NCBI RefSeq assembly: GCF_001905545.1
Contig: NZ_LIPD01000019.1
Coordinates: 1-64,000, forward strand
DNA length: 64,000 nt
Source: Streptomyces sp. CB02056
GTDB lineage: Bacteria > Actinomycetota > Actinomycetes > Streptomycetales > Streptomycetaceae
Direction: 5' to 3'
Both the position numbers and the translations under genes were made by a program. Under the pieces are notes generated by a model, which did no database searches, was not told the origin of the DNA, and saw nothing but the letters and a program-made list of their open reading frames with translations. Positions 24,361-33,042 of the stretch are shown here, piece after piece (within the stretch, counting starts at the first letter, position 1; each line of letters opens with the position of its first letter).

Positions 24361-24792
24361 GTGATCGAGATCCCCCGGGACGTCGCCTCCTTCGCGGAGT
24401 CGCAGTCCCCCGCCGACGTGGTGCGCCGCCAGTACCTGGCCTCCGCCCGGGGCGACCTGGCCGCGCTGCGCGCCACCCTGGCCGAGGACGTGGAGTGGAC
24501 CGAGATGGCCGGCTTCCCGCTGGGCGGCACCTACCGCACCCCGAAGGGCGTCACCACCAACGTGATGGAGCGGCTGGCCGCCGACTGGAACGACTGGACG
24601 GCGCACGACGACAGCTACGTGGTGGACGGCGAGGACGTCGTGGTCCTGGCCCGCTACACGGCCGTCCACAGGGCCACCGGAAAACCGCTCGCGGTGCGGG
24701 TCGCCCACCACTTCACCGTGCGCGGCGGCCGGATCGTGCGCTTCGAGCAGTTCACCGACACCGCGCTGGTCAGGGAGGCGATGACGGCCTGA
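24361..24792 (+). CDS. SnoaL/NTF2-like protein
   Basis: A 143-aa alpha+beta barrel protein of the polyketide-cyclase/ketosteroid-isomerase-like superfamily: VVRRQYLASARGDLAALRATLAEDVEWTEMAG near the N-terminus and VRGGRIVRFEQFTD near the C-terminus. GTG start. The family includes cyclases, isomerases and non-catalytic ligand binders; there is no polyketide context here. Coupled to the preceding MBL-fold gene. Confidence 0.85.
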   Translation: MIEIPRDVASFAESQSPADVVRRQYLASARGDLAALRATLAEDVEWTEMAGFPLGGTYRTPKGVTTNVMERLAADWNDWTAHDDSYVVDGEDVVVLARYTAVHRATGKPLAVRVAHHFTVRGGRIVRFEQFTDTALVREAMTA

Positions 24793-24930
24793 GGCCCGCA
24801 CGGGACCCTCGCGACGCCCGCGTTCACTCGTACGGGCGAGCGCGGCGCGGCGCGCCAGGCGCGGTCTCGACAGACCACCCGGACGGCGGCAGGCTGACCC
24901 CGACCACGGCCGGAGAACGAGGAGTCGAGC

Positions 24931-26196
24931 ATGGCGGGCACGGACACCGGGACCACCGGAGCGGGCGGCGGGCGGCAGCGCCCGATCGTCGTCGTCGGGG
25001 CGTCCCTGGGCGGCGCGAAGGCGGCCGAGGCGCTGCGCGAGGCCGGGTACCGGGGCGGCATCGTCCTGATCGGCGAGGAGCACGAGCGCCCGTACGAGCG
25101 GCCGCCATTGTCCAAGGGCTACCTGCAGGGCAAGACGCCCCGGGAGAAGATCTACGTCCACCCGCCGCAGTGGTACGCGGAGCACGACGTCACGCTGCGG
25201 CTGGGCACGGCGGTGGCCGAGATCGACCCGGCCGGGCACACCGTGACGCTCGCCGACGACGGCCGGATCGAGTACGCCAAGCTGCTGCTGACCACCGGCT
25301 CGGTGCCGCGCCGACTGCCGGTGCCCGGCGCGGACCAGGACGGGGTGCTCTACCTGCGCCGGGTCGAGGACAGCGACCGGATCAGGGCGGCGCTGCGGCC
25401 CGGGGCCCGGATCGCGGTGATCGGCGCGGGCTGGATCGGGCTGGAGGTGGCGGCCGCGGCCCGCGAGGCGGGCGCCGAGGTGACGGTGCTGGAAGCGCTG
25501 GAACTGCCGCTGCTGCGGGTGCTCGGCCGGGAGGTCGCCCAGGTCTTCGCCGACCTGCACCGGGAGCACGGGGTGGACCTGCGCCTCGGTGTGAAGGTGG
25601 CCGAACTGACCGGCGAGGGCGGCTCGGTGACCGGCGTGAAGCTCGCCGACGGCACGACGGTGGCGGCCGACGCGGTGGTCGTCGGCATCGGCATCGCCCC
25701 CGCCACCGGCCTCGCCGAGGCGGCCGGGCTGGAGGTCGACAACGGGATCAAGACCGACCAGCACCTGCGCACCTCGGACCCGGACGTGTACGCGGCCGGC
25801 GACGTCGCCAACGCCTACCACCCGCTGTTCGGCAGGCACGTCCGGGTCGAGCACTGGGCCAACGCGCTCAACCAGCCGCAGACCGCCGCCCGCGCACTGC
25901 TCGGGCAGCCGGACGCGGTGTACGACCGGGTCCCGTACTTCTTCACGGATCAATATGATCTTGGCATGGAGTACGTCGGCTACGTCGAACCCGACGGCTA
26001 CGACCGGGTGGTGTTCCGCGGCGCCCCGGCCACCCGCGAGTTCATCGCGTTCTGGCTCTCCGGCGGCCGGGTGCTCGCGGGGATGAACGTCAACGTCTGG
26101 GACGTCACCGACCCGATCCGCGAACTGGTGCGCTCGGGGCGGGTGGTGGACACCAAGGCGCTGGCCGACCCGAAGGTGCCGCTCGGGGACCTGTAG
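24931..26196 (+). CDS. FAD-dependent ferredoxin/rubredoxin reductase family oxidoreductase
   Basis: A 421-aa NAD(P)H:ferredoxin reductase-like flavoprotein. The FAD motif is IVVVGASLGGAKAAEALREAGY (starting near residue 19, described by its ends IVVVGAS and AEALREAGY), NAD binding is IAVIGAGWIGLEVAAA near residue 158, and the second FAD motif is VYAAGDVANAY near 290. The C-terminal reductase domain ends with a typical ADPKVPLGDL. Such enzymes feed electrons to ferredoxins of P450 or dioxygenase systems, so it could serve the P450/ferredoxin pair at 13985-15453. ATG with GAGGAG upstream. Confidence 0.92.
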   Translation: MAGTDTGTTGAGGGRQRPIVVVGASLGGAKAAEALREAGYRGGIVLIGEEHERPYERPPLSKGYLQGKTPREKIYVHPPQWYAEHDVTLRLGTAVAEIDPAGHTVTLADDGRIEYAKLLLTTGSVPRRLPVPGADQDGVLYLRRVEDSDRIRAALRPGARIAVIGAGWIGLEVAAAAREAGAEVTVLEALELPLLRVLGREVAQVFADLHREHGVDLRLGVKVAELTGEGGSVTGVKLADGTTVAADAVVVGIGIAPATGLAEAAGLEVDNGIKTDQHLRTSDPDVYAAGDVANAYHPLFGRHVRVEHWANALNQPQTAARALLGQPDAVYDRVPYFFTDQYDLGMEYVGYVEPDGYDRVVFRGAPATREFIAFWLSGGRVLAGMNVNVWDVTDPIRELVRSGRVVDTKALADPKVPLGDL

Positions 26197-26205
26197 GGTC
26201 CGGCC

Positions 26206-27183
26206 TCAGCCCACCGGGATGCCGGGGTTCACCAGCCCCCGGCCCCCGGTGACGGTGTTGCCCGCGTCGATCGTCACCGTGCAGTTCGCCGCGTCGTAGT
26301 CGGTCACGTCGATCGCGTAGCGGTCCGGGCCGGTGGCGCCGGTGAGGTCGGAGCGGTTGCCCCGGAAGACGGTGCCGCAGCCCCAGCCCGGCCGGACGCT
26401 GTGGACCTGGTAGCCGTCGTCGGTGGTGCGCCGGCCGGTGTTGTTCTCGATGACGTAGCCGTTGCCCTTCACGTCGACCCAGGAGTCGTCGTAGTTGCGC
26501 CCGGTGAGGCCGTCGCCGTCGAAGGTGTTGCCGGAGACGAGGCCGCCGATGGTGCCCTCCTTGAGGTCGACGTTCTCGGCGCCGATGTTCGGGCCGAAGG
26601 TGTTCCCGGTGATCCGCACGTAGTCGCTGTGGTCGGTCAGGGTGTTGGCGGTGCCGACGTAGACGCCCTCGCCCATGCCGTCCCGGCTGAGGCCGGTGTC
26701 GTGGATGCGCGAGCCGCGCAGCGTGCCGTGGGCGCTGGAGTTGCGGAAGTGCACGCCCTCCATGGTGGTGTGGTGGACCGTCACGTCGTCGAGGACCACG
26801 TAGTCGGCGGAGTCGGCCATGATGCCCTTCTGGGCCCCGGTGACGGTCAGCCCCTGGACGGTCCAGTAGCTCGCGCCGTCGAGGTGGAGGCCGTAGCCGC
26901 CGCCGGTGGGGGTGGTGAGGACGGCCTTCGCCGAGCCGGTGAGGGTGATCCGGGCGGCGGCGGTGCCGGGGGTGGTGGCCTTGAAGGTGCCGGTGTAGGT
27001 ACCGTCGGCGAGCTGGATGGTCTGGCCGGGCGCGGCGGCGGCGAGCGCGCTCTGGAGCTGCTTGGCGGTGCCGACCTTGACCACGGCCGCCGGGGCGGCG
27101 GAGTCGGTGGCCACGGCCGCGGGGGCGGCGCTGCCGAGGGTGAGGACGGTGAGCGCGGCGAGGAGAACGGGGCGCCTGGTCAC
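26206..27183 (-). CDS. Secreted right-handed beta-helix protein
   Basis: About 325 aa. GTG start at VTRRPVLLAAL with AAGGAGC upstream, which directly begins a signal peptide (hydrophobic run LLAALTVLTLGSAAPAAVA). The mature part is a parallel beta-helix: a pectate-lyase-like entry (VGTAKQLQSALAAAAPGQTIQLADGTYTGTF) followed by short repeats such as VTGAQKGIMADSADYV, VTVHHTTMEGVHF, ISGNTF/ITGNTF and VIENNTGR. There are few cysteines. Probably an extracellular polysaccharide-binding or -degrading protein; no catalytic set can be named with confidence. Confidence 0.85.
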   Translation of the reverse strand: MTRRPVLLAALTVLTLGSAAPAAVATDSAAPAAVVKVGTAKQLQSALAAAAPGQTIQLADGTYTGTFKATTPGTAAARITLTGSAKAVLTTPTGGGYGLHLDGASYWTVQGLTVTGAQKGIMADSADYVVLDDVTVHHTTMEGVHFRNSSAHGTLRGSRIHDTGLSRDGMGEGVYVGTANTLTDHSDYVRITGNTFGPNIGAENVDLKEGTIGGLVSGNTFDGDGLTGRNYDDSWVDVKGNGYVIENNTGRRTTDDGYQVHSVRPGWGCGTVFRGNRSDLTGATGPDRYAIDVTDYDAANCTVTIDAGNTVTGGRGLVNPGIPVG

Positions 27184-27322
27184 GGACGGTGCTCCTTGCG
27201 GTGGTCGGGGCCGGCCGGAGGACGGGGCCGGTGGCGACAGGAACATGCCGTCGCCCAGAGTGGACTGGACCATTCCGAGGCGTCAAGAGTGCCTCCCCGC
27301 GCGATACTGGAGCCCTGGGGGA

Positions 27323-27372
27323 GCCTCGGACAGCCTCGGACAGGGTCGGTCAGGATCGGTCGGGGTCGGACG
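27323..27372. repeat. Five imperfect 10-bp repeats in helical phase
   Basis: Units GCCTCGGACA, GCCTCGGACA, GGGTCGGTCA, GGATCGGTCG and GGGTCGGACG follow each other exactly every 10 bp, sharing TCGG(A/T)C. They end 20 bp before the DUF3592 gene's ATG, covering its likely promoter and leader. Confidence 0.55.
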
Positions 27373-27391
27373 GTCGGAGAGGGAGGCGGCG

Positions 27392-27811
27392 ATGGGCGGC
27401 GGTACGGCCGGGTTCGCCGTGGTGGTGTTCGGTGCGCTGGGCGGCGTGGTCGCCTACCTCGCCGGGGTGGTCGGCCTGCGCGAACTGCGGCGGCTGCGCC
27501 GGGTCGGCGTCCCGGTGCGGGCGCTGGTGCGCGAGCGCGCCGCGGGGTCGGAGGACCGCGCGCTGCCGCCGCGGCCGCTGCTCCAGTTCGAGACCGAGGA
27601 CGGCCGGGTGGTCGAGGTCTTCTCCCCCGTCCCCTCCACCGCCCGCCACCCGCTGCCGGACGGCGGCTTCGTCCCGGTCCGCTACGACCCGGCGGACCCG
27701 CGGCAGGTGCTGGTGGACGGGCGGGAGCGCGCGGGGCTGGAGTACGGGTTCCTCGCGCTCGGGGTACTGGTGGTGCTCGGCTCGATCACCCTCGGCGCCG
27801 CGGTGCTCTGA
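27392..27811 (+). CDS. DUF3592-type membrane protein
   Basis: A 139-aa protein with one hydrophobic helix at each end (about residues 5-28 and 118-138) and a soluble beta-rich middle containing LLQFETEDGRVVEVFSP and VPVRYDPADPRQVLVDG, the typical DUF3592 pattern. Function unknown. ATG with GAGGGAGG upstream. Confidence 0.8.
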   Translation: MGGGTAGFAVVVFGALGGVVAYLAGVVGLRELRRLRRVGVPVRALVRERAAGSEDRALPPRPLLQFETEDGRVVEVFSPVPSTARHPLPDGGFVPVRYDPADPRQVLVDGRERAGLEYGFLALGVLVVLGSITLGAAVL

Positions 27812-27871
27812 GCGGTACGGCGCACGCGGGCGGGCGGGCCGCGCACGACCCGCCCGGCCCGCCCGACGGGC

Positions 27872-28552
27872 TCAGACGGTGGCCGCGGTGGTCGCCGCCA
27901 CGGTGGTCGCGATGGTGACGGCGGCCATCGTGAGCTGCACGGCCCGAATCGCCTCGCGGACGGAATCGGCCGCCCCGTCACCGGCGGCGATCTCGGCGAA
28001 GCGCGGCTCGACCTGCTTGCGGGGCAGCTCGGGGAAGGCCAGCCCGTGCAGCCGGGAGCCGTGCAGCAGCGCCACCAGGGCGGCGGTGCGCAGGTCCGGT
28101 TCGGCGCCGTCCAGCACCACCGCGGCCAGCCGCGCGCGCAGTTCGCGCTCCGCGCCGCCGTCCGCCTCCGGGTAGCGGCGGACCGGGAAGATGCCCAGCG
28201 CGCGGCGGCGCTCCTCGACCACCAGGCCGCGCTCGCACAGCCGCGCGACGGTGTCGGCGACCACCGTCGACCGGTCCCTGGTCAGCCAGTCGGCCGCCTT
28301 GGCCTTGCCGGAGCGGCGTCCGGCGGCCCACTCGTCGAGGCGGGCCAGCCGGCCGTCCACCAGCGGTTCGCCGGTCGGGGTGCGCTCGGTGACGGTGAGC
28401 CGACCCTCCTCGAGCGCGACCCGCTCGGCCAGCACCAGCTCGGCCAGGATGCCGCCCGCGGCGGCCCAGGCGGCGGTGGCGGCGTCCTTCGCCACGCCGG
28501 ACTCGTCGTCCAGCGAGAGCAGCATCAGCTCCTCGGCGAGGGTGACGTGCAT
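27872..28552 (-). CDS. GPP34 (GOLPH3-like) family protein
   Basis: A 226-aa helical protein of the GPP34 family: LAEELMLLSLDDESG at the N-terminus, then GGILAELVLAERVAL and DWLTRDRSTVVADTVARLCERGLV. Eukaryotic members bind phosphoinositides at the Golgi; the actinobacterial versions are numerous and of unknown function. The tail is hydrophobic and Ala/Thr-rich (TMAAVTIATTVAATTAATV), which could touch the membrane. ATG with AAGGGA upstream. It follows a Clp-N-like gene by 65 bp. Confidence 0.9.
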   Translation of the reverse strand: MHVTLAEELMLLSLDDESGVAKDAATAAWAAAGGILAELVLAERVALEEGRLTVTERTPTGEPLVDGRLARLDEWAAGRRSGKAKAADWLTRDRSTVVADTVARLCERGLVVEERRRALGIFPVRRYPEADGGAERELRARLAAVVLDGAEPDLRTAALVALLHGSRLHGLAFPELPRKQVEPRFAEIAAGDGAADSVREAIRAVQLTMAAVTIATTVAATTAATV

Positions 28553-28617
28553 CGGGGTGTCCCTTCTTCTCGGCTTCTCGGCTTGTCGCGGCCACGCGGG
28601 CCCCAGGCGCGTAGCCC

Positions 28618-29196
28618 TCAGCCCCGCAGGGCGTCGACCAGGCGTCGGGCCCTGGTGTCCTCCTCCAACAACGCCCGGAGCAACCGATCAGTGCCCTGAC
28701 CTGCGACGTCGGCCAGGTAGGCCTCGACCGAGCGCGGGTCGGCGGGCAGCGTCACCTCGCCGGAGTCGAGCGCGGCGTGCGCCCGGGCGTAGTCGAGGCC
28801 GAGACCGGCGAGCAGTTCGCCGGCGCCGTCCTCCTCCACCGGCCGCGGCTCATGGCGGGCCACCTCGTGCACGGCCAGCAGGGCGAGCAGGACGTGCTCG
28901 GTGCCGGGCGTACGGCGTCCGAGGCGCTCGGCCTGGGCGTCGGCCTCCGGCCGGATCCAGGCCGCCGGACCGGACGGGCCCGGCTGCAGCAGGCGCTTCC
29001 AGCGCGGGGCCGGGTGGGCGCGGCGGGCCAGCAGCGCCTCCCGGGTGGGGCGCAGCAGCGGGTCGAGGGCACCCGGCGCGGCCGGGTCGCCCGCCGAGAC
29101 CGGTGAATCCGGAAAGTCCGGCGAATCCGGTGATTTCAGCGAGTTCGGTGAGACCGGCGAGTCCCGCCGGTCAGGCTCCGGCACGGTCGTTTCCAT
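28618..29196 (-). CDS. Clp N-terminal-domain-like protein
   Basis: A 192-aa protein. From about residue 85 onward it resembles a Clp repeat (N) domain without ATPase modules (AERLGRRTPGTEHVLLALLAVHE, then DYARAHAAL). These domains bind substrates or adaptors. The N-terminus is low complexity, with a repeated SPDSP/DFPDSP pattern. Likely a regulator or adaptor; partner unknown. Confidence 0.75.
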   Translation of the reverse strand: METTVPEPDRRDSPVSPNSLKSPDSPDFPDSPVSAGDPAAPGALDPLLRPTREALLARRAHPAPRWKRLLQPGPSGPAAWIRPEADAQAERLGRRTPGTEHVLLALLAVHEVARHEPRPVEEDGAGELLAGLGLDYARAHAALDSGEVTLPADPRSVEAYLADVAGQGTDRLLRALLEEDTRARRLVDALRG

Positions 29197-29379
29197 CGGC
29201 CCTCCCACGACTGCGGCTTTACTCGGACTATACGCTCGCTTTTCCTTCTCTTGGGTCTTTTCCGCACGTCAAGAAAGCGTCAGGACGGCGCCGGCGGCGG
29301 GCCCGGAAGACCGGGCGCCCCACCGTTGTTGCCATCTGGTGCCATCGTGAGAACCGCGCCCGCGAGAGGGGTGAGCACC

Positions 29380-30363
29380 ATGGCCGACACGCTCCCCGGG
29401 CCGGGCCCGGTCCCCGAGGCGGAGGCGCCGCTGGACGCCTACTCCCGGGTCGTCACCTCCGTCGCCGCCGCGCTGACCCCGCGGGTCGCCGCGCTCCAGG
29501 TGCCCCGGCGCGGCCGGGGCGGCTGGTTCAGCACCGCGCTCGGCTCGGCGGTGGTCTTCACCGAGGACGGGTTCCTGCTCACCAACGCCCATGTGGTCGG
29601 CCACGCCGACGCCGGGACGCTGGCCTTCGCCGACGGCACCACCTCCCCCTTCCACACCATCGGCGCCGACCCGCTCTCCGACCTGGCCGTGCTGCGCGCC
29701 GACGGGCCCACCCCGTCGCCGGTGACGCTCGGCGAGGCGACCGGTCTGCGGGTCGGGCAGCTGGTCGTGGCCGTCGGCAACCCGCTGGGCCTGGCCGGGT
29801 CGGTCACGGCGGGCGTGGTCAGCGCGCTCGGCCGCTCGATCCCGGCCCGCTCCGGCAGCGCGGTGCGGGTCATCGACAACGTGATCCAGACCGACGCCGC
29901 GCTCAACCCGGGCAACTCCGGCGGCGCGCTGGCCACCGCGGACGGCCAGGTGGTCGGCATCACCACGGCGGTGGCCGGGAACGGGCTCGGCCTGGCCGTC
30001 CCGATCGACGCCACCAGCCGCCGGATCGTCGCCGCGCTGCTCGCCGACGGCCGGATCCGCCGCGCCTACCTCGGCCTCGCCGGGGTGCCCGCGCCCCTGC
30101 CGCCCGCCCTGCGCCACCGCACCGGGCAGCGCACCGGCCTGCGGATCGTCGAGGTGGTGCCCGGCGCGCCCGCCGACCGCGCCGGGCTGCACGAGGGCGA
30201 CCTGCTGCTCACCGCCGCCGGGGAGCCGATGGGCAGCGCCCAGGCCCTCCAGCGCCTGATGCTGGCCGACGCGATCGGCCGCCCGCTCCCGCTCACCGTC
30301 CTGCGCGGCGAGGCCCTGGTCGACGTGCTCGCCGTCCCGGCGGAGCTGCCCGCCGACGACTGA
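29380..30363 (+). CDS. Trypsin-like serine protease with PDZ domain (HtrA/DegP-like)
   Basis: A 327-aa protease. The triad is visible: His in TNAHVVGHA (near residue 70), Asp in DPLSDLAVL (about 103), Ser in NPGNSGGAL (about 182). A PDZ domain occupies the last ~95 residues (GLRIVEVVPGAPADRAGLHEGDLLL). There is no signal peptide or membrane helix, unlike most HtrA proteins, so it appears cytoplasmic. ATG preceded by GGGGTGAG. Role: probably protein quality control. Confidence 0.92.
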   Translation: MADTLPGPGPVPEAEAPLDAYSRVVTSVAAALTPRVAALQVPRRGRGGWFSTALGSAVVFTEDGFLLTNAHVVGHADAGTLAFADGTTSPFHTIGADPLSDLAVLRADGPTPSPVTLGEATGLRVGQLVVAVGNPLGLAGSVTAGVVSALGRSIPARSGSAVRVIDNVIQTDAALNPGNSGGALATADGQVVGITTAVAGNGLGLAVPIDATSRRIVAALLADGRIRRAYLGLAGVPAPLPPALRHRTGQRTGLRIVEVVPGAPADRAGLHEGDLLLTAAGEPMGSAQALQRLMLADAIGRPLPLTVLRGEALVDVLAVPAELPADD

Positions 30364-30719
30364 CCGGGAGCCCGGACCGTCGGCAGGGCCGGGGCCGGGA
30401 CCGAGCGCCGACGGCATCCTGGTCACCTCCATACCGACATCGTGCGCGCCCTTATGTCCGGCGCCGCGACGAGGGCCGGAGCGGGGAGAAAACCGTTGGC
30501 GCCCGGGCGACCGGCGTGATTAGGCTGACGCCGTTCCGTACCGATCGACCCGGGCTGCCGCCCGACCGGAGAGGGTGTCTTGATGTCCCGGATCGCGCCG
30601 AGTGCGCCTCGCCACCGTCCGACGACCACCGTCTGACGAGCATCGCCTGACGACCAGTCGAGGCCGCTCGGCCTGCTCTTGCTGCCACTGCACGAACCCC
30701 CCAGCAAGGAGCACCCCGG
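30364..30719. other. 356-bp leader region of the RNHCP pair, with 14-bp repeats
   Basis: No gene seen. At 30615-30656 there are three adjacent 14-bp units: CCGTCCGACGACCA, CCGTCTGACGAGCA and TCGCCTGACGACCA. They lie 64 bp before the first RNHCP gene. An A-richer segment (GGAGAAAACCGTTGG) occurs near 30485. Confidence 0.5.
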
Positions 30720-31088
30720 GTGTCCAGCACCTCCAGCACTCCCCCCGTTCTGAAGACCTCCACCTTCGCCTGCGCCTGGTGCGGTCTGACCGTCTCCACC
30801 TACGCCGCCGACGGCACACGGCGCAACCACTGCCCGTCCTGCCTGCACTCGCAGCACGTCCTCGACCACGTCGAGGGCGGGCCGAGCGACTGCCTGGGCC
30901 GGATGTCGCCGATCGCCATCGCCGTGCTGCGCACCGGCGACTGGACGGTCGTCCACCGGTGCGTGCGCTGCGACGAGCTGACGTCCACCCCGGTCTGCAC
31001 GGACGACAACCAGCTCGTCCTGATGCGGATGGCCGTCCGTCCGCTCGCCCAACCGCCGTTCCCGCTCGAAGCGTTCGGCACCCTCTGA
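30720..31088 (+). CDS. RNHCP-domain zinc-ribbon protein (copy 1)
   Basis: A 122-aa protein named for its RNHCPSC motif near residue 35. The four metal-binding pairs are CAWC, CPSC, C(LGR) and CVRC, the layout of the RNHCP domain. The C-terminus has DDNQLVLMRMAVRPLAQPPFPL. GTG start with AAGGAG upstream. Function unknown; the domain occurs in small actinobacterial and other bacterial proteins. Its tandem neighbour is a paralogue. Confidence 0.88.
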   Translation: MSSTSSTPPVLKTSTFACAWCGLTVSTYAADGTRRNHCPSCLHSQHVLDHVEGGPSDCLGRMSPIAIAVLRTGDWTVVHRCVRCDELTSTPVCTDDNQLVLMRMAVRPLAQPPFPLEAFGTL

Positions 31089-31117
31089 AGCGCGCCCGGA
31101 AGAGGGAGGACCGAACC

Positions 31118-31546
31118 ATGCCACGACGCAAGAACACCGGCGGCGGGGGTCGGCGGGACCGCCGCCCACAGCGGTACAAGGACGTCCTGCACGGACAGGG
31201 CGGGCACCGGGCGCACGCCTTCCGCTGCGTGGACTGCCGGTTGGACGTCCCGCTGGACGCCCCCGGCACCGCCCACCGCAACCACTGTCCGAACTGCCTG
31301 GCCAGCCGTCATGTCGACGGCCGGACACCCGGCGACCGGGCGGCCGGCTGCGGCGGCCGGATGACGGTGCTGAGCCTGTCGGTCCGCGCCGACGGCGAGT
31401 GGATGATCATCCACCAGTGCCTGTCCTGCGGCGAGTTGAGCGCCAACCGGATCGCCGGGGACGACAACGCCCTGGCCCTGGTCCGGCTCGCGCTCAAACC
31501 GCTGCGGGACACCACCGTGGCGCACCGCACGATGCTCACGCTGTAG
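31118..31546 (+). CDS. RNHCP-domain zinc-ribbon protein (copy 2)
   Basis: A 142-aa paralogue of the preceding gene, with CVDC, HRNHCPNC, a single CGG and CLSC, and the matching tail DDNALALVRLALKPL. It has a longer, basic and glycine-rich N-terminus (about 22 residues, many Arg/Lys), which could bind nucleic acid. ATG with AGAGGGAGGA upstream, 29 bp after copy 1, so the two form an operon and may form a heterodimer. Confidence 0.88.
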   Translation: MPRRKNTGGGGRRDRRPQRYKDVLHGQGGHRAHAFRCVDCRLDVPLDAPGTAHRNHCPNCLASRHVDGRTPGDRAAGCGGRMTVLSLSVRADGEWMIIHQCLSCGELSANRIAGDDNALALVRLALKPLRDTTVAHRTMLTL

Positions 31547-31743
31547 GCGCGCGTCCCCCACGCGTCCCCGTGTCTCCGACCGGGACGTGCCTGTGACCGG
31601 GGCGCGCGGGGCGGTCGCGGCGGGCCCGTCCGTACGGGTGGGCCCGCTGTCCGAACCGTCGACCGCTCCGCGCGCCCGGCCACCTGTCCCCACCGGTTCA
31701 CCGGGGGGCTCCGGATACCGGCCGGAGCCCCGGTTCCTCGGCG

Positions 31744-31767
31744 CGGTCCGTCCGTACGGGCGGACCG
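31744..31767. terminator. Hairpin between convergent transcripts
   Basis: CGGTCCG at 31744-31750 pairs perfectly with CGGACCG at 31761-31767, and the inside pairs partly. It lies between the RNHCP operon and the convergent membrane-protein gene and probably stops both. Confidence 0.55.
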
Positions 31768-31782
31768 TTCACGGGCCGCGCC

Positions 31783-32199
31783 TCAGACCGGGCGGTCCGG
31801 GCGCAGCAGCGCCACCCGCACCGAGCGGCGCGGGAGGGCGGCGGGCAGGGCGGCCAGCAGGGCGGCGGCGGTGAACACCGCGTAGTGCCCGGCCTCCACC
31901 CACGGTCCCGCCCAGCCGAGTTCGCCGTGGTGGTGTTCGGCGAAGGCGTTGCGGCAGAGCCAGGCGGCCAGGCCGATCAGCGGCGCGGCCGCCGGCCGGG
32001 AGCGGCGGCCGACCAGGGCGCACAGCGCCAGGTAGCCGACGTACGGCAGCGGGCCCGAGTGCAGTTCGCCGAGGACGCCGAGCACCAGCGCCACTCCGCC
32101 GCCCGCGAGCAGCGCCACGCTGCCCGCGGTGCCGGCCGACAGCCGCTCCAGCACGGGGTGGTAGCGGGTGCCGCCGGGGCGGGCCGAGTACATCCGCAC
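31783..32199 (-). CDS. Hypothetical membrane protein
   Basis: A 138-aa protein with about four hydrophobic helices (AGSVALLAGGGVALVLGVLG, YVGYLALCALV, APLIGLAAWLC, AVFTAAALLAALPAAL). No family recognised. GTG start at 32199 or ATG two codons later. It begins six bases after the universal stress protein stop, so it is cotranscribed with it. Confidence 0.65.
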   Translation of the reverse strand: MRMYSARPGGTRYHPVLERLSAGTAGSVALLAGGGVALVLGVLGELHSGPLPYVGYLALCALVGRRSRPAAAPLIGLAAWLCRNAFAEHHHGELGWAGPWVEAGHYAVFTAAALLAALPAALPRRSVRVALLRPDRPV

Positions 32200-32205
32200 C
32201 GCGGA

Positions 32206-32760
32206 CTACCGCTCCGCCGCGAGGAGTTCGGGCGCGGGCCCGACCGGCAGGTGCCAGCGGGTGCGGCGGTGCAGGGCCTCCAGGTCGTGCAGCAGCTCGG
32301 GGGCCGGGACGGTGAGCACCGGGCAGCCGGCCCGCCGGGCGCAGTACGCGGGCACCGCGCGCCGCAGCCGGCGGCGCAGCGGGCCGCCGCTGTGGCCGAG
32401 GACCAACAGGTCGTCCGGCCGGTCGGCGATGTGCAGCAGGGCCGGGCCGGTGTCGCCGCGGACCAGCACCGGGCGCATCGGCACGCCAGGGTCGGCGCCG
32501 CCGAAGGCCGCGTCGAGGGCGTCCCGCAGCCGCTGGTCGGCGGCCTCCCGGACGGCGGCGAGCAGCGGCGGGCAGGGCGAGCGCCGGTAGCCGTGTTCGC
32601 CGCCGGGGGGCTCCCAGGCGAGCACCGGCACCAGGACGGCGCCGCGGTCGCGGGCCTCGGCGGCGCCGCGGTGCAGTGCGGCCAGGCTGCCCAGCGAGCC
32701 GCTGACCCCGACCACCACCCTGGGTGCCGCGCCGTCCTCGTGCCGCCCGTTGCCGTGCAT
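32206..32760 (-). CDS. Universal stress protein (UspA) family
   Basis: A 184-aa alpha/beta protein. The N-terminal VVVGVSGSLGSLAALHRG and the later LLVLGHSGGPLRRR plus CPVLTVPAP correspond to the UspA core; the ATP-loop G2xG9GS/T appears altered (GHSGGPL). ATG at MHGNG with GAGGACGG upstream. Stress- or dormancy-type signalling protein, coupled with a small membrane protein. Confidence 0.85.
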   Translation of the reverse strand: MHGNGRHEDGAAPRVVVGVSGSLGSLAALHRGAAEARDRGAVLVPVLAWEPPGGEHGYRRSPCPPLLAAVREAADQRLRDALDAAFGGADPGVPMRPVLVRGDTGPALLHIADRPDDLLVLGHSGGPLRRRLRRAVPAYCARRAGCPVLTVPAPELLHDLEALHRRTRWHLPVGPAPELLAAER

Positions 32761-33042
32761 GTTCCGTCCTCGTGTGGTCGTGTTCTCCGTCGTCGTCCAG
32801 CCAACCGCCGTGCCGGGGCTGACCTGCGCTCCTTGACGGCTTCCTGACGTCCCGGAGGGCGTTCCCAACGCGCTCCATACGCGGCCCGCCGGGTTCCCGC
32901 GCCGCCGGGACCATCCGCGTCTCACCCGTTCGGCCTACTCAGCGGGCGAAGATCACCGCCGGATGGGTGGATGGAGACGGCCCGCCGGGATTCGGCATGC
33001 CCGCCGGGCGGTTCGATGTCGAACGTTCTAGGGAGCACGGGC

